A stretch of DNA of 6,988 nucleotides from Deltaproteobacteria bacterium (GCA_030624945.1 JAUXJB010000080.1:1-6988), one strand, 5' to 3'; positions 1 through 6,988 are shown, numbered from the stretch's first letter. Notes: a model not told the origin generated them from the letters alone. Numbers and translations are program-made.

Positions 1-370
1 CCACCTCGACCGGGTCGCCCACGCTCACCAGGAGCTTCACGATCTTCCCCGGAATTTGCACCCTGATCTCTTGCTTGCCGGCGGGTACCTTGCTGCCTGC
101 GCCGATCAGAACCTTGCGCCGTTCGTCGATGACCTCGCAGGTGAACGCGGTGGCGCCGACGTGAATCTCGAAGCTTCCGTCGTCTAGTACGTCGACGCTC
201 CCCTCGTACTGCTTCGACCCGATGAGGATCGAGTAGACGGTCCGAGGTGTCTTCATCACATCCAGGCGAACCGGCTCGCCCCCGTCGATGCACACGTCAA
301 ACAGATTGCCGCCGGCTTCCCGGATCTCGACGCTGCTGGTCTCTTCCCCCACTGTGATCTCGTAGCGCAC
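1..370 (-). CDS. Biotin carboxyl carrier protein of an acyl-CoA carboxylase (3' end outside window)
   Basis: The visible 123 residues begin MRYEITVGEETSSVEI and carry a beta-rich N-terminal part. The start of a biotinyl/lipoyl domain follows near residues 102-123 (IRVQIPGKIVKLLVSVGDPV, the usual PGKI/V-x-x-L-V-x-x-GD pattern). The biotin-accepting lysine (AMKM motif) should lie just beyond the left edge and is not seen. In this family the protein carries carboxybiotin between biotin carboxylase and carboxyltransferase in the cytoplasm. The GTG start at 370 is chosen because GGAG lies 7 nt upstream, inside the end of accC, and because this frame stays open. It begins 3 nt after the accC stop, so it is probably co-translated with it. 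The N-terminal region resembles stand-alone carrier subunits of propionyl/acetyl-CoA carboxylases; a carboxylase other than PCC is possible. Family call is firm, substrate is not. Confidence 0.86.
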   Translation of the reverse strand, partial: MRYEITVGEETSSVEIREAGGNLFDVCIDGGEPVRLDVMKTPRTVYSILIGSKQYEGSVDVLDDGSFEIHVGATAFTCEVIDERRKVLIGAGSKVPAGKQEIRVQIPGKIVKLLVSVGDPVEV

Positions 371-373
371 GGC

Positions 374-1900
374 TCATCTCCACATCTGACGCGCCCGACC
401 GGACGCCTTCCAACGCGAGATCTGCGTATCACGAACCGTCTGCGCGCCCGCCGCCAGCTCGCGGTCGCGCCGGTACGCCGCCACGGCGGCCAGCATCACC
501 CCGACCTGGCGTTCCTCCTCCGCGTTCGCCGGAGGGGCCGCGCTCTTCCCCAGGATCTCCGTGTCGATGAAGCTCGTGTCAAAGTGCCCGGAGCGGAACG
601 TCTCGTTCTTCATCACCTCCCTGTGGAAGGGGATCGATGTCTTGATCCCCTTGACCACGAACTCCCGGAGAGCGCGTTCCATGCGGGCGATCGCTTCGGC
701 TCGGTCGCGTCCCTTGCAGATCAGCTTGGAGACCATCGGGTCGTAGAAGACCGGAACCTCGAAACCCGCGAACACCCCGGAGTCGTGTCGCACGCCAGGG
801 CCACCGGGCGGGCTGTACACGAGTATCTCGCCAGGGGAGGGCCGGAAGTCCCGTTCGGGATCCTCGGCGTAGATCCGGCACTCTATCGCCCAGCCATCGA
901 TCCCGACATCTTCCTGTGCGATGCCGATCTCTTCGCCCGCGGCGATGCGAATCCCCGCTTTGACGATGTCGACGTTGGTCACCATCTCGGTCACGGCATG
1001 TTCGACCTGTATGCGCGTATTCATCTCGAGGAAGTAGAAGTTGTTCTTGTCGTCCACGAGAAACTCGCATGTGCCCGCACCTTCGTACGCGACGGCTTTG
1101 GCCGCAGCGACCGAGGCCCGACCCATCTCCTCGCGCAGCGAAGGCGGCATCCGATTCGCGGGAGCCTCCTCGATCACCTTCTGGTGACGGCGCTGGATCG
1201 AGCACTCGCGCTCGAAGAGGTGGATCGCGTTCCCGTGCGAATCTCCGAGGATCTGTATCTCGATGTGGCGTGGCTCGTTGACGAACTTCTCCAGATAAAT
1301 GGAATCATCACCGAACGAAGCCCGCGATTCGGAACGCGCGCGCTTGATGGCCTGCTCGAGCTCCCGCTCTTCCTGGACCAGACGGAGGCCCTTCCCGCCG
1401 CCGCCCGCGACCGCCTTTACCATCACGGGGAACCCGATCTGTGGGGCGAGCTTGATCACCTCTTCGTCGCTGAGCTTCTCGGTGGTCCCGGGAACGATCG
1501 GCACGCCCGCGTCTTCCATCTTGCGCCGCGCGACAACCTTGTCTCCCATCTCCTCGATCGTCTCCGGCCGAGGTCCGATGAACACAATCCCCTCGTCGGC
1601 GCAGCGCTTCGCGAATCCGGCGTTCTCCGCCAGAAAACCGTAGCCGGGATGAATCGCCTGCGAGCCCGATTCCTTCGCAATCTCGATCAGCCGATCGATG
1701 TTCAGATAGCTCTCCGCCGCAACCGCGGGGCCACAGAGGTACGCCTCGTCGGCATGCCGCACATGCAGGGCGTTGCGATCGACTTCGGAATAGACCGCGA
1801 CCGAAGAGATTCCGAGCTCGCGGCACGCGCGCATGATCCGCACGGCGATCTCGCCCCTGTTGGCAATCAGCACCTTCTCGAACGGAGGCGCACTGCTCAC
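374..1900 (-). CDS. accC: Biotin carboxylase subunit of acyl-CoA (propionyl-CoA type) carboxylase
   Basis: This 508-aa protein carries out ATP- and bicarbonate-dependent carboxylation of biotin on the carrier protein, the first half-reaction of acyl-CoA carboxylases. The N-terminal BC domain has [16 protein letters not shown] at residues 7-22. The ATP-grasp glycine loop GGGGKG is at 166-171. The [18 protein letters not shown] segment is at 230-247, and the catalytic [10 protein letters not shown] motif at 292-301. A conserved arginine (GPGVR, R371) begins the C-terminal BC region. It is longer than E. coli AccC (about 450 aa) because of a tail of about 50 residues ending GRARQMWR; it lacks a fused biotinyl domain. 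The GTG start overlaps the pccB stop by 4 nt (GTGA), and no clear Shine-Dalgarno is seen, so translation is probably coupled. No start nearer the conserved FEK block exists. The symbol pccA would fit equally well if the complex is a propionyl-CoA carboxylase. Confidence 0.95.
   Translation of the reverse strand: MSSAPPFEKVLIANRGEIAVRIMRACRELGISSVAVYSEVDRNALHVRHADEAYLCGPAVAAESYLNIDRLIEIAKESGSQAIHPGYGFLAENAGFAKRCADEGIVFIGPRPETIEEMGDKVVARRKMEDAGVPIVPGTTEKLSDEEVIKLAPQIGFPVMVKAVAGGGGKGLRLVQEERELEQAIKRARSESRASFGDDSIYLEKFVNEPRHIEIQILGDSHGNAIHLFERECSIQRRHQKVIEEAPANRMPPSLREEMGRASVAAAKAVAYEGAGTCEFLVDDKNNFYFLEMNTRIQVEHAVTEMVTNVDIVKAGIRIAAGEEIGIAQEDVGIDGWAIECRIYAEDPERDFRPSPGEILVYSPPGGPGVRHDSGVFAGFEVPVFYDPMVSKLICKGRDRAEAIARMERALREFVVKGIKTSIPFHREVMKNETFRSGHFDTSFIDTEILGKSAAPPANAEEERQVGVMLAAVAAYRRDRELAAGAQTVRDTQISRWKASGRARQMWR
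378..381 (-). promoter_or_regulatory. Shine-Dalgarno GGAG for the carrier-protein gene
   Basis: GGAG lies 7 nt before the GTG at 370, within the final codons of accC. It supports GTG over an overlapping ATG at 377, whose frame stops after 26 codons. Confidence 0.7.
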
Positions 1901-3447
1901 AGCGGGATGTTCCCGTGCTTCCTCGGTGGATTCTGATCGCGCTTGTTCTCGAGCATGCCGAGCGACTCGATGATACGCGGACGCGTCTCCTCCGGCCGGA
2001 TCACGTCGTCGATATAGCCCAGCTCCGCTGCCCGATACGGATTGGCGAACCGCTCACGGTACTCCGCCTCGAGCCGCTTGCGGGCCTCTTCCGGATCGTC
2101 CGCCCTCTGCAGCTCATCGCGGAATACGATGTTCACCGCTCCGTCAGGTCCCATGACGGCAATCTCCGCCTGCGGATACGCGAAGCTGATGTCGCCACGA
2201 ATGTGCTTCGAACTCATGACGTCGTACGCTCCACCATAGGCCTTGCGGGTGATGACGGTGATCTTGGGAACCGTCGCTTCGGCAAAGGCGTAAAGCAGCT
2301 TCGCACCGTGGAGGATCACGCCGCCCAGCTCCTGCGCCACCCCGGGCAGATATCCGGGGACATCGACGAACGTGACGAGCGGTATGTTGAAGGCATCGCA
2401 GAACCGCACGAAGCGCGCCCCCTTCTTGGCCGAATCGACGTCCAGGCAGCCCGCGCTGAAGGCGGGGTTGTTCCCGACGATACCGACGCTCCATCCCCCG
2501 AAACGCGCGAACCCGACGGTGATGTTTTGCGCGTAGTGCGCGTGCACTTCCAGGAAGATGCCATCGTCGACGACCATCTTCACCAGCGTCCTCATGTCGT
2601 AGGGCTTGGTCGGGTCATCGGGAACGAATGTGTTCAGCCTGGGATCGGTGCGGTCGGAGGGGTCGTCCGTCGCGACGAATGGCGGATCTTCCTCGTTGTT
2701 CTGTGGGATGAAACCGAGGAGGGCGCGGATCATATCGATGCACTCCTGCTCGGTATCCATCGCGAAGTGGGCGACGCCGGTCTTCGTGCTGTGCGTCACG
2801 GCACCCCCGAGATCCTCCTTGCTCACCTCCTCGTAGGTCACGGTCTTGATCACGTCCGGACCCGTGATGAACATGTTGCTGGTGCCCTTGACCATGAAGA
2901 TGAAGTCGGTCAGCGCCGGCGAGTAGACGGCCCCACCGGCGCAGGGGCCCATGATGGCCGAGAGTTGCGGTACGACGCCGGACTGCAGGACATTCCGCAG
3001 GAAGATGTCGGCGTAGCCGGCGAGAGAGACCACTCCCTCCTGGATCCGCGCGCCCCCGCAATCGTTCAGCCCGATCACCGGCGCTCCGACCTTGGCCGCG
3101 TGATCCATGATCTTGCACACCTTCTCCGCGAAGGCGCCCGAAAGCGAGCCGCCAAAGACGGTGAAGTCGTGCGCGAAAAGAAAGACGAGGCGCCCGTCGA
3201 TGCGGGCGGAGCCCGTCACCACCCCGTCGCCCAGGATCTTCGTCTCCGCCATTCCGAAGTCCTGCGCCCGGTGCGTCTTGAAGCGATCGTATTCGCGGAA
3301 CGTGCCCGGATCCACGAGCAGCTCGACCCTCTCACGCGCGGTGAGCTTGCCCTGGGCGTGCTGGCGGTCGATGCGTGCCTGACCCCCACCGAGCAGGGCT
3401 TGCTCGCTCAGCTCGTCGAGGTGCTTGAGCTTATCCTCGAGGGACAG
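1897..3447 (-). CDS. pccB: Propionyl-CoA carboxylase beta-type carboxyltransferase subunit, apparent CTG start
   Basis: This 516-aa carboxyltransferase moves CO2 from carboxybiotin to an acyl-CoA, most likely propionyl-CoA to (S)-methylmalonyl-CoA. Numbered from the CTG, motifs in order are [23 protein letters not shown] (from residue 19), [11 protein letters not shown] (128-138), the first oxyanion loop [16 protein letters not shown] (167-182), [10 protein letters not shown] (360-369), the second oxyanion loop [11 protein letters not shown] (401-411), and the C-terminus RKHGNIPL. These closely follow mitochondrial and bacterial PCC beta, including the KHxNIPL ending. Asp409 matches the aspartate linked to propionyl-CoA preference in actinobacterial PccB (recalled from the literature). 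No ATG, GTG or TTG exists in frame upstream of or within the conserved N-terminus; the CTG at 3447 has AAGGAG 8 nt upstream. It starts 2 nt after the maeB stop and overlaps accC by 4 nt. A decarboxylase (MmdA) role is less likely, with biotin carboxylase adjacent and no membrane pump subunit visible. Confidence 0.93.
   Translation of the reverse strand: MSLEDKLKHLDELSEQALLGGGQARIDRQHAQGKLTARERVELLVDPGTFREYDRFKTHRAQDFGMAETKILGDGVVTGSARIDGRLVFLFAHDFTVFGGSLSGAFAEKVCKIMDHAAKVGAPVIGLNDCGGARIQEGVVSLAGYADIFLRNVLQSGVVPQLSAIMGPCAGGAVYSPALTDFIFMVKGTSNMFITGPDVIKTVTYEEVSKEDLGGAVTHSTKTGVAHFAMDTEQECIDMIRALLGFIPQNNEEDPPFVATDDPSDRTDPRLNTFVPDDPTKPYDMRTLVKMVVDDGIFLEVHAHYAQNITVGFARFGGWSVGIVGNNPAFSAGCLDVDSAKKGARFVRFCDAFNIPLVTFVDVPGYLPGVAQELGGVILHGAKLLYAFAEATVPKITVITRKAYGGAYDVMSSKHIRGDISFAYPQAEIAVMGPDGAVNIVFRDELQRADDPEEARKRLEAEYRERFANPYRAAELGYIDDVIRPEETRPRIIESLGMLENKRDQNPPRKHGNIPL
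1903..1915 (-). repeat. Small inverted repeat just before the accC start
   Basis: On the minus strand CGGGA-ACA-TCCCG forms a 5-bp stem with a 3-nt loop, ending 2 nt before the GTG of accC and lying within the last codons of pccB. It occupies the place where a ribosome binding site would be. It may favour coupled translation over independent initiation, but such a short stem may be coincidental. Confidence 0.3.
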
Positions 3448-3449
3448 CG

Positions 3450-5711
3450 CTAGTACTCCTTCTGTGCCTGCAGAACTGTGATCGCAGTCATGTTCACGAT
3501 ATCTTCCACGCTCGCGGTCGGCTGCAGCGAGTTTACCGGACTCTTCATTCCCATCATGATCGGGCCCACGACGCTCGCATCCGCCGCGGCATCCATCAGC
3601 CTCAAGCCAATGTGCGCCGCCTGGAGGTTGGGGAACACGAGCACGTTCGCCGCATCCTCGATCTCGGAGAACGGGAACCGGCTGGAGCGCTTGGCCGGAT
3701 CCAGGGCGAGGTCGGCCTGCATCTCGCCATCGATCTTGAGGTCGGGCCATCGTCGCCGGGCGATCTGGACCGCTTCGGCCAGACGCCGGGATTCCTCGCC
3801 CCGGTAGCTTCCATAGTTCGAGAACGAGAGTACCGCCACCGTCGGCTCATAGCCGAGCCACTCGGCCGTGGACGCAGCCAGGCCGGCAATCTCGGCCAGC
3901 GTCTCGGCGTCCGGTGCGACATTGATCGAGGTGTCCGCAAAGAACAACACACGCTCGTTCTGGATCACGAGCGAGACTCCCGCGGCGCGCTCCCCGCCCT
4001 CGGCCACGCCAATCAGCTCGAGAGAGGGCCGAATCGACTCCGGGTACGACTTCGTCAAGCCCGTGACCAGACCGTGGGCGTCGCCCAGCCGTACCATCAT
4101 CACGCCGAAGTAGCTGCGGCTCGCGATCAGCCTCTCGGCGTCGGGCACGGTCACCCCCTTGTGGCGGCGCATTTGCAGCAGCTCCCTGCGGTAGTAGGCG
4201 CTCCGCTCCGAGGTGCGCGGATCGATCACACTCACACCGCCGAGATCGATCCCGAGCTCCCGAGCCCGATCCGCGATCCCGCGCTCGTTTCCCAGCAGCA
4301 CCGGTTCCGCCAAATCCTCTTCGCGCACGATCTCGATAGCTCGCAGCACGCGCTCTTCGTCGCCCTCGGGGAACACCACGCGCTTCCGCTGCTGGCTCTT
4401 GGCCTTGTTCAAGACGGTCCGCAACACGTGCCGCGTGTGGCCTCGGTACCGCTCGAGCTGATGCCGGTACTCCTCGATGTCGAGCTGTATGCGCGCAACT
4501 CCGGTCTCCATCGCGGCCTGCGCGACGGCGCTCGCCTCGTATATGAGAACGCGCGGATCGAACGGCTTGGGGATAATGTAGTTCGGCCCGAACTCGAAGC
4601 GCTCGCCAGGATACGCGAGTCGTACCTCGTCGGGCAGGCCCTGCTCGCCCTGCTTCGCGAGATCCGCGAGCGCGTGGACGGCGGCCATCTTCATCTCGGA
4701 GTTGATCGTGCGCGCCCTCACGTCCAGGGCGGCGCGAAAGATGAATGGAAAGCCGAGAACGTTGTTGACCTGGTTCGGGTAATCGGAACGGCCGGTCGCC
4801 ATGATGGCGTCGTCGCGCACGTCGCGCACGTCGGCCGGCGTGACCTCGGGATCGGGGTTGGCCATGGCGAAGATCAGAGGTTGATCTGCCATCGAGCGGA
4901 CCATGCTCTTGGTGACCAGCCCGGCGGAGCTCACACCGACGAATACATCGGCCCCTCGCAAGGCGTCCTCGAGCGTTCGAGCCTCTGTCTCGATCGCGAG
5001 TCGCTCCTTGTAAGGATTCATGCCGTCGGTACGACCCGTGTAGATCACGCCTCGACTGTCGGTCATCAACATGTTCTCGCGCTTGACGCCGAGCTTCAGG
5101 TAGAGCTCGGCGCACGCGACGCCCGCTGCGCCCGCCCCCGCAAAGACGACTTTGCAGGTTTCGATATTCCGGTTGGTAAGCTCGAGCGCGTTTAGAAAGG
5201 CAGCGGCGGAGATGATCGCGGTCCCGTGTTGATCATCGTGAAAGACGGGGATGTCGAGCGCTTCGATCAGCTTCTCCTCGATGTAGAAGCAATCCGGCGC
5301 TCGAATGTCCTCCAGGTTGATTCCGCCAAAGGTGGGCTCCAGCAGCTTGCAGACCTCGATGACCTTGTCTGGATCGTCGGTGTCGAGCTCGAGATCAAAG
5401 ACGTCGATACCGGCAAAGCGCTTGAACAAGACGCCCTTGCCCTCCATGACGGGCTTGCTCGCGAGCGCTCCGATATTCCCCAGGCCGAGCACCGCCGTGC
5501 CGTTCGTCACCACGGCCACCAGGTTCGAGCGCGCGGTGTAGCGGAACACGTCATCCGGATGGCGGTAGATCTCGCGACACGGCTCCGCCACCCCGGGTGT
5601 GTAGGCGAGTGACAGATCCCGCGCCGTCAGGGCGGGCTTGGTCGGAACGACCTCGATCTTGCCCGCTCGACCCTCACTGTGATAATCGAGCGCGTCTTTC
5701 TTGCTGATCAC
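3450..5711 (-). CDS. maeB: MaeB-type malic enzyme fused to phosphotransacetylase-like domain
   Basis: This 753-aa protein (E. coli MaeB is about 759) oxidatively decarboxylates malate to pyruvate with reduction of NAD(P). The malic domain shows [12 protein letters not shown] (Tyr37 is the likely catalytic tyrosine) and [17 protein letters not shown] (Lys92 a likely catalytic lysine). Metal-ligand candidates are Glu134/Asp135 (NLEDIRAPD) and Asp160 (FHDDQHGTA). The Rossmann loop GAGAAG is at 192-197. The C-terminal region from about 440 ([17 protein letters not shown]) to the end is a PTA-like domain with [19 protein letters not shown] near 591-609 and [15 protein letters not shown] near 716-730. 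In this family that domain senses acetyl-CoA and does not act as a transacetylase. Start: GTG at 5711, since it gives [11 protein letters not shown], the normal family N-terminus, with a purine-rich AGAGAG 8 nt upstream. Longer upstream readings run through the terminator region. Cofactor preference cannot be read from sequence by eye. It is the first gene of the operon with pccB, accC and the carrier protein. Confidence 0.95.
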   Translation of the reverse strand: MISKKDALDYHSEGRAGKIEVVPTKPALTARDLSLAYTPGVAEPCREIYRHPDDVFRYTARSNLVAVVTNGTAVLGLGNIGALASKPVMEGKGVLFKRFAGIDVFDLELDTDDPDKVIEVCKLLEPTFGGINLEDIRAPDCFYIEEKLIEALDIPVFHDDQHGTAIISAAAFLNALELTNRNIETCKVVFAGAGAAGVACAELYLKLGVKRENMLMTDSRGVIYTGRTDGMNPYKERLAIETEARTLEDALRGADVFVGVSSAGLVTKSMVRSMADQPLIFAMANPDPEVTPADVRDVRDDAIMATGRSDYPNQVNNVLGFPFIFRAALDVRARTINSEMKMAAVHALADLAKQGEQGLPDEVRLAYPGERFEFGPNYIIPKPFDPRVLIYEASAVAQAAMETGVARIQLDIEEYRHQLERYRGHTRHVLRTVLNKAKSQQRKRVVFPEGDEERVLRAIEIVREEDLAEPVLLGNERGIADRARELGIDLGGVSVIDPRTSERSAYYRRELLQMRRHKGVTVPDAERLIASRSYFGVMMVRLGDAHGLVTGLTKSYPESIRPSLELIGVAEGGERAAGVSLVIQNERVLFFADTSINVAPDAETLAEIAGLAASTAEWLGYEPTVAVLSFSNYGSYRGEESRRLAEAVQIARRRWPDLKIDGEMQADLALDPAKRSSRFPFSEIEDAANVLVFPNLQAAHIGLRLMDAAADASVVGPIMMGMKSPVNSLQPTASVEDIVNMTAITVLQAQKEY
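3456..3461 (-). promoter_or_regulatory. Shine-Dalgarno AAGGAG deciding the pccB CTG start
   Basis: The minus strand reads AAGGAG, then TACTAGCG (8 nt, containing the maeB stop TAG), then CTG. The site lies inside the last sense codons of maeB (Lys-Glu-Tyr-stop). Its strength and spacing point to the CTG at 3447 as the initiator, in the absence of any standard start codon nearby. Confidence 0.75.
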
Positions 5712-5750
5712 GTCGAATACTCTCTTTTCACGAGGACGACGGCGGGAGAG

Positions 5751-5776
5751 CCAGCAGCTGGGATCCCCGCGCGGGG
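5751..5776. repeat. Two adjacent palindromes in the maeB leader
   Basis: CCAGCAGCTGG (5751-5761, 5-bp arms around one base) and the perfect 12-bp palindrome CCCCGCGCGGGG (5765-5776) lie between the candidate promoter and the maeB start. They could be an operator or an RNA hairpin at the start of the transcript. No regulator family can be named from them. Confidence 0.35.
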
Positions 5777-5784
5777 GCAGAGAG

Positions 5785-5812
5785 CTTATCAGAGCGCTGC
5801 CGCAGCTGTCAG
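5785..5812 (-). promoter_or_regulatory. Candidate sigma70-type promoter for the maeB operon
   Basis: The minus strand has CTGACA (5 of 6 to TTGACA, at 5812-5807), a 16-nt spacer, then GATAAG (4 of 6 to TATAAT, at 5790-5785). It lies just past the tal terminator and about 75 nt before the maeB start. This predicts a leader of roughly 65-70 nt. By-eye match only; in GC-rich DNA such hits can be chance, and the sigma factor consensus of this organism is unknown. Confidence 0.4.
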
Positions 5813-5818
5813 AGGCGC

Positions 5819-5844
5819 AAAAGCACCCGCGAAACGGCGGGCGC
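5819..5844 (-). terminator. Probable intrinsic terminator after the transaldolase gene
   Basis: On the minus strand GCGCCCGC and GCGGGTGC form an 8-bp GC-rich stem with one G-U pair around a 6-nt loop, followed directly by TTTT. The stem begins 40 nt after the tal stop codon. It would end the folK-tal transcript before maeB. The U tract is short, so termination may be partial. Confidence 0.6.
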
Positions 5845-5884
5845 ACAAACCCCGAAGGCGAACGCGCCGTCCGCGTGCGCCGAG

Positions 5885-6535
5885 CTACCTGTCCTTGATC
5901 TTCTCCCAGTCGGCCAGGAAGCGCTCGATTCCGACGTCCGTGAGGTGGTGCTGGGTCAGAGCTTGCAGCACGCCCCAGGGAACGGTCACGATGTCGGCGC
6001 CGATGCGGGCCGCGTCCGCAACGTGTGCAGCGTTCCGAACGCTCGCGACGAGAACCTCGGTCGTAATTTCGTAGTTCGAGAAGATCTGACAGATCTGCTC
6101 GATGACCTCCATTCCCGAGCCCTGGAAAATATCGTCAAGCCGGCCCACGAACGGCGACACCATCGCGGCACCGGCCTTGGCCGCCATGAGGGCCTGAATC
6201 GGAGCGAATACCAGCGTGCAGTTCGAGGGGATGTTCTGGTCGGCCAGCAACCGGATCGCCTTCAATCCTTCGGGCGACATCGGGATCTTGACGATGATGT
6301 TCGAGGCGATCTTCGACCACTCGACGCCCTCCCGCACCATACCCTCGGCGTCGAGACTCACGACCTCTGCGCTGATGGGTCCGTCGCAGATCTTGGTGAT
6401 CTCGCGGACGACGTCGCGCGGGTCCCCGTCTTCTTTGGAGAGCAAGCTCGGGTTCGTGGTGACGCCATCGAGGAGACCCAGGGCCGCGGCCTCGCGAATG
6501 TGGGGCACGTGGGCCGTGTCCAGGAAGAACTTCAT
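5885..6535 (-). CDS. tal: Small transaldolase (TalC/FSA family)
   Basis: The protein is 216 aa, typical of the short class I transaldolase/fructose-6-phosphate aldolase family in the cytoplasmic pentose phosphate pathway. It starts [13 protein letters not shown] (Asp6 conserved), then VTTNPSLL (25-32), [13 protein letters not shown] (55-67), the Schiff-base lysine Lys83 in [25 protein letters not shown] (106-123), SPFVGRLDD (127-135) and a C-terminal [10 protein letters not shown]. Glu57 and Phe129 sit where F6P aldolases have Gln and Tyr, so transaldolase (sedoheptulose-7-P plus glyceraldehyde-3-P exchange) is favoured over aldolase. ATG at 6535 is preferred over an in-frame GTG at 6559, because GGAGGT lies 9 nt upstream and MKFFLDT is the standard family N-terminus. 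It follows folK by 30 nt and is followed by a probable terminator. The activity assignment rests on two residues recalled from published work. Confidence 0.94.
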   Translation of the reverse strand: MKFFLDTAHVPHIREAAALGLLDGVTTNPSLLSKEDGDPRDVVREITKICDGPISAEVVSLDAEGMVREGVEWSKIASNIIVKIPMSPEGLKAIRLLADQNIPSNCTLVFAPIQALMAAKAGAAMVSPFVGRLDDIFQGSGMEVIEQICQIFSNYEITTEVLVASVRNAAHVADAARIGADIVTVPWGVLQALTQHHLTDVGIERFLADWEKIKDR

Positions 6536-6544
6536 TGTCCTAAG

Positions 6545-6550
6545 ACCTCC
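6545..6550 (-). promoter_or_regulatory. Shine-Dalgarno GGAGGT for the transaldolase gene
   Basis: A full GGAGGT lies 9 nt before ATG 6535, in the short folK-tal spacer. It fixes the start at 6535, because the alternative GTG at 6559 is upstream of this site. Confidence 0.8.
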
Positions 6551-6565
6551 GGGCGACACTGCCGC

Positions 6566-6988
6566 CTAGGGCGAAGAGCCACCCTCCTCGCCGTTCGCAT
6601 TGTACTTGCTCGAGCCGTCCAAGATTCTGTCACTGCGGAGAGGATCGTCAAGGCCTCGCAGCAGCTCCAGGGCCGATTTCCCGCTCCGGGGATCTCGCAG
6701 CTCGGGGGCGATCTCCGCGAGGGGCTCCAGGACGAAGCGGCGCTCGTGGAAGCGCGGGTGGGGCAAGCAGAGATCCGGCGTCTCCAGAACCGCGTCCCCG
6801 ACGAGCAGCAGATCGAGATCGAGCTCGCGCGGCCCCCAGTGCGGCCCCGCCCGCACCCTACCCGCGGCCCGTTCCAGCTCCTGCAACCTCTTCAGCAGCT
6901 CCTCGGGGGCCAGGTCGCTCTCCAGGCCGACGACGGCGTTCACGAACCAGGGCTGGTTCGCGTCGCCCTGAGGCTCGGTCCGGTAGAG
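6566..6988 (-). CDS. folK: 2-amino-4-hydroxy-6-hydroxymethyldihydropteridine pyrophosphokinase (5' end outside window)
   Basis: The C-terminal 140 residues are visible; the start lies beyond the right edge. HPPK transfers pyrophosphate from ATP to 6-hydroxymethyl-7,8-dihydropterin in folate synthesis. Diagnostic parts are LYRTEP then QPWFVNAVVGLES at the visible N-terminus, and GPRELDLDLLLVGD with the two Mg-binding aspartates (window residues 57 and 59). These are followed by LPHPRFHERRFVLEPLAEIAPEL, matching the HPR and LxPLxEIAP blocks of the family. The tail after DPLRSDRILDG is low in conservation and ends NANGEEGGSSP. It precedes the transaldolase by 30 nt in the same direction, so it is likely the upstream member of the same transcript; other folate genes could lie further upstream. 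Confidence 0.95.
   Translation of the reverse strand, partial: LYRTEPQGDANQPWFVNAVVGLESDLAPEELLKRLQELERAAGRVRAGPHWGPRELDLDLLLVGDAVLETPDLCLPHPRFHERRFVLEPLAEIAPELRDPRSGKSALELLRGLDDPLRSDRILDGSSKYNANGEEGGSSP

Larger units (their letters stand above)
5712..5884. other. Intergenic region between the tal and maeB transcription blocks
   Basis: This is the only gap longer than 30 nt in the window. It contains the tal terminator, a candidate promoter and two short palindromes. No RNA gene or small reading frame with a convincing start and ribosome binding site was seen on either strand. Confidence 0.7.

Noticed and set aside
299..377. ATG at 377 overlapping the accC stop (ATGA) as start of the carrier protein
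   Set aside because: That frame ends at TGA after 26 codons and gives no recognisable protein. The GTG at 370 opens the conserved carrier-protein frame and has GGAG at proper spacing.
3448..3750. N-terminal extension of PccB into the maeB region
   Set aside because: The extra residues are an alternate-frame reading of the maeB 3' end with no family similarity, and they would overlap a conserved gene by 300 nt.
4812..4829. Tandem copy of GTCGCGCAC
   Set aside because: It is two in-frame copies of a 9-nt unit encoding repeated Val-Arg-Asp inside maeB, too short to indicate a functional repeat.
584..5195. Very long open frames on the plus strand (584-1936, 1915-3453, 3612-5195), opposite accC, pccB and maeB
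   Set aside because: They are exact antisense shadows of strongly conserved genes in GC-rich DNA, where stop codons are rare. Their translations are rich in R, H, D and L with no recognisable domain, and the minus-strand frames account for the sequence fully.
5712..5846. N-terminal extension of MaeB to a GTG at 5846
   Set aside because: It would start inside the tal terminator stem, lacks a ribosome binding site and adds residues not found in MaeB. The GTG at 5711 gives the normal family start and length.
1..6988. Search for CRISPR arrays, tRNA or rRNA genes, insertion sequences, attachment sites or defence and toxin-antitoxin genes
   Set aside because: Nearly all of the window is coding for conserved housekeeping enzymes. 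The single 173-nt gap is too short for such elements and shows none of their hallmarks.

Overview
This window is a GC-rich chromosomal segment of a bacterium. Every gene lies on the minus strand, so transcription runs from high to low coordinates. The genes are conserved central-metabolism genes, and nothing mobile, viral or repeat-rich is visible. The separate BC, BCCP and CT subunits, the PccB-like carboxyltransferase, the MaeB-type fused malic enzyme and the small transaldolase fit a high-GC Gram-negative-type bacterium. Myxococcota/deltaproteobacterial, Gemmatimonadota and Eisenbacteria-like lineages are all plausible. The phylum cannot be fixed from this sequence alone.

The layout falls into two transcription blocks, read from the right edge leftwards. 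The first block is the 3' part of folK (pterin pyrophosphokinase, folate synthesis, cut by the window edge) followed 30 nt later by a 216-aa transaldolase of the small TalC/FSA family. It ends in a probable intrinsic terminator at 5819-5844. The 173-nt gap that follows (5712-5884) is the only substantial non-coding DNA. It holds this terminator, a candidate sigma70-type promoter and two short palindromes.

The second block is a tight four-gene operon: maeB (malic enzyme fused to a phosphotransacetylase-like regulatory domain), pccB (propionyl-CoA carboxylase-type carboxyltransferase), accC/pccA (biotin carboxylase) and a biotin carboxyl carrier protein cut by the left edge. The junctions are 2 nt, a 4-nt overlap and 3 nt. 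None of the four genes appears to start with ATG: three use GTG, and pccB apparently uses CTG behind a strong Shine-Dalgarno (SD) sequence.

The operon makes metabolic sense. BC, BCCP and CT together form a three-subunit acyl-CoA carboxylase, most likely for propionyl-CoA to methylmalonyl-CoA. Via succinyl-CoA this carbon reaches malate, which the malic enzyme decarboxylates to pyruvate with NAD(P)H. An alternative is supply of malonyl-CoA plus NADPH for lipid synthesis. I see no undescribed system here. The points most worth checking are the apparent CTG start, the likely catalytically dead PTA domain of MaeB, and the residues marking the aldolase as a true transaldolase.
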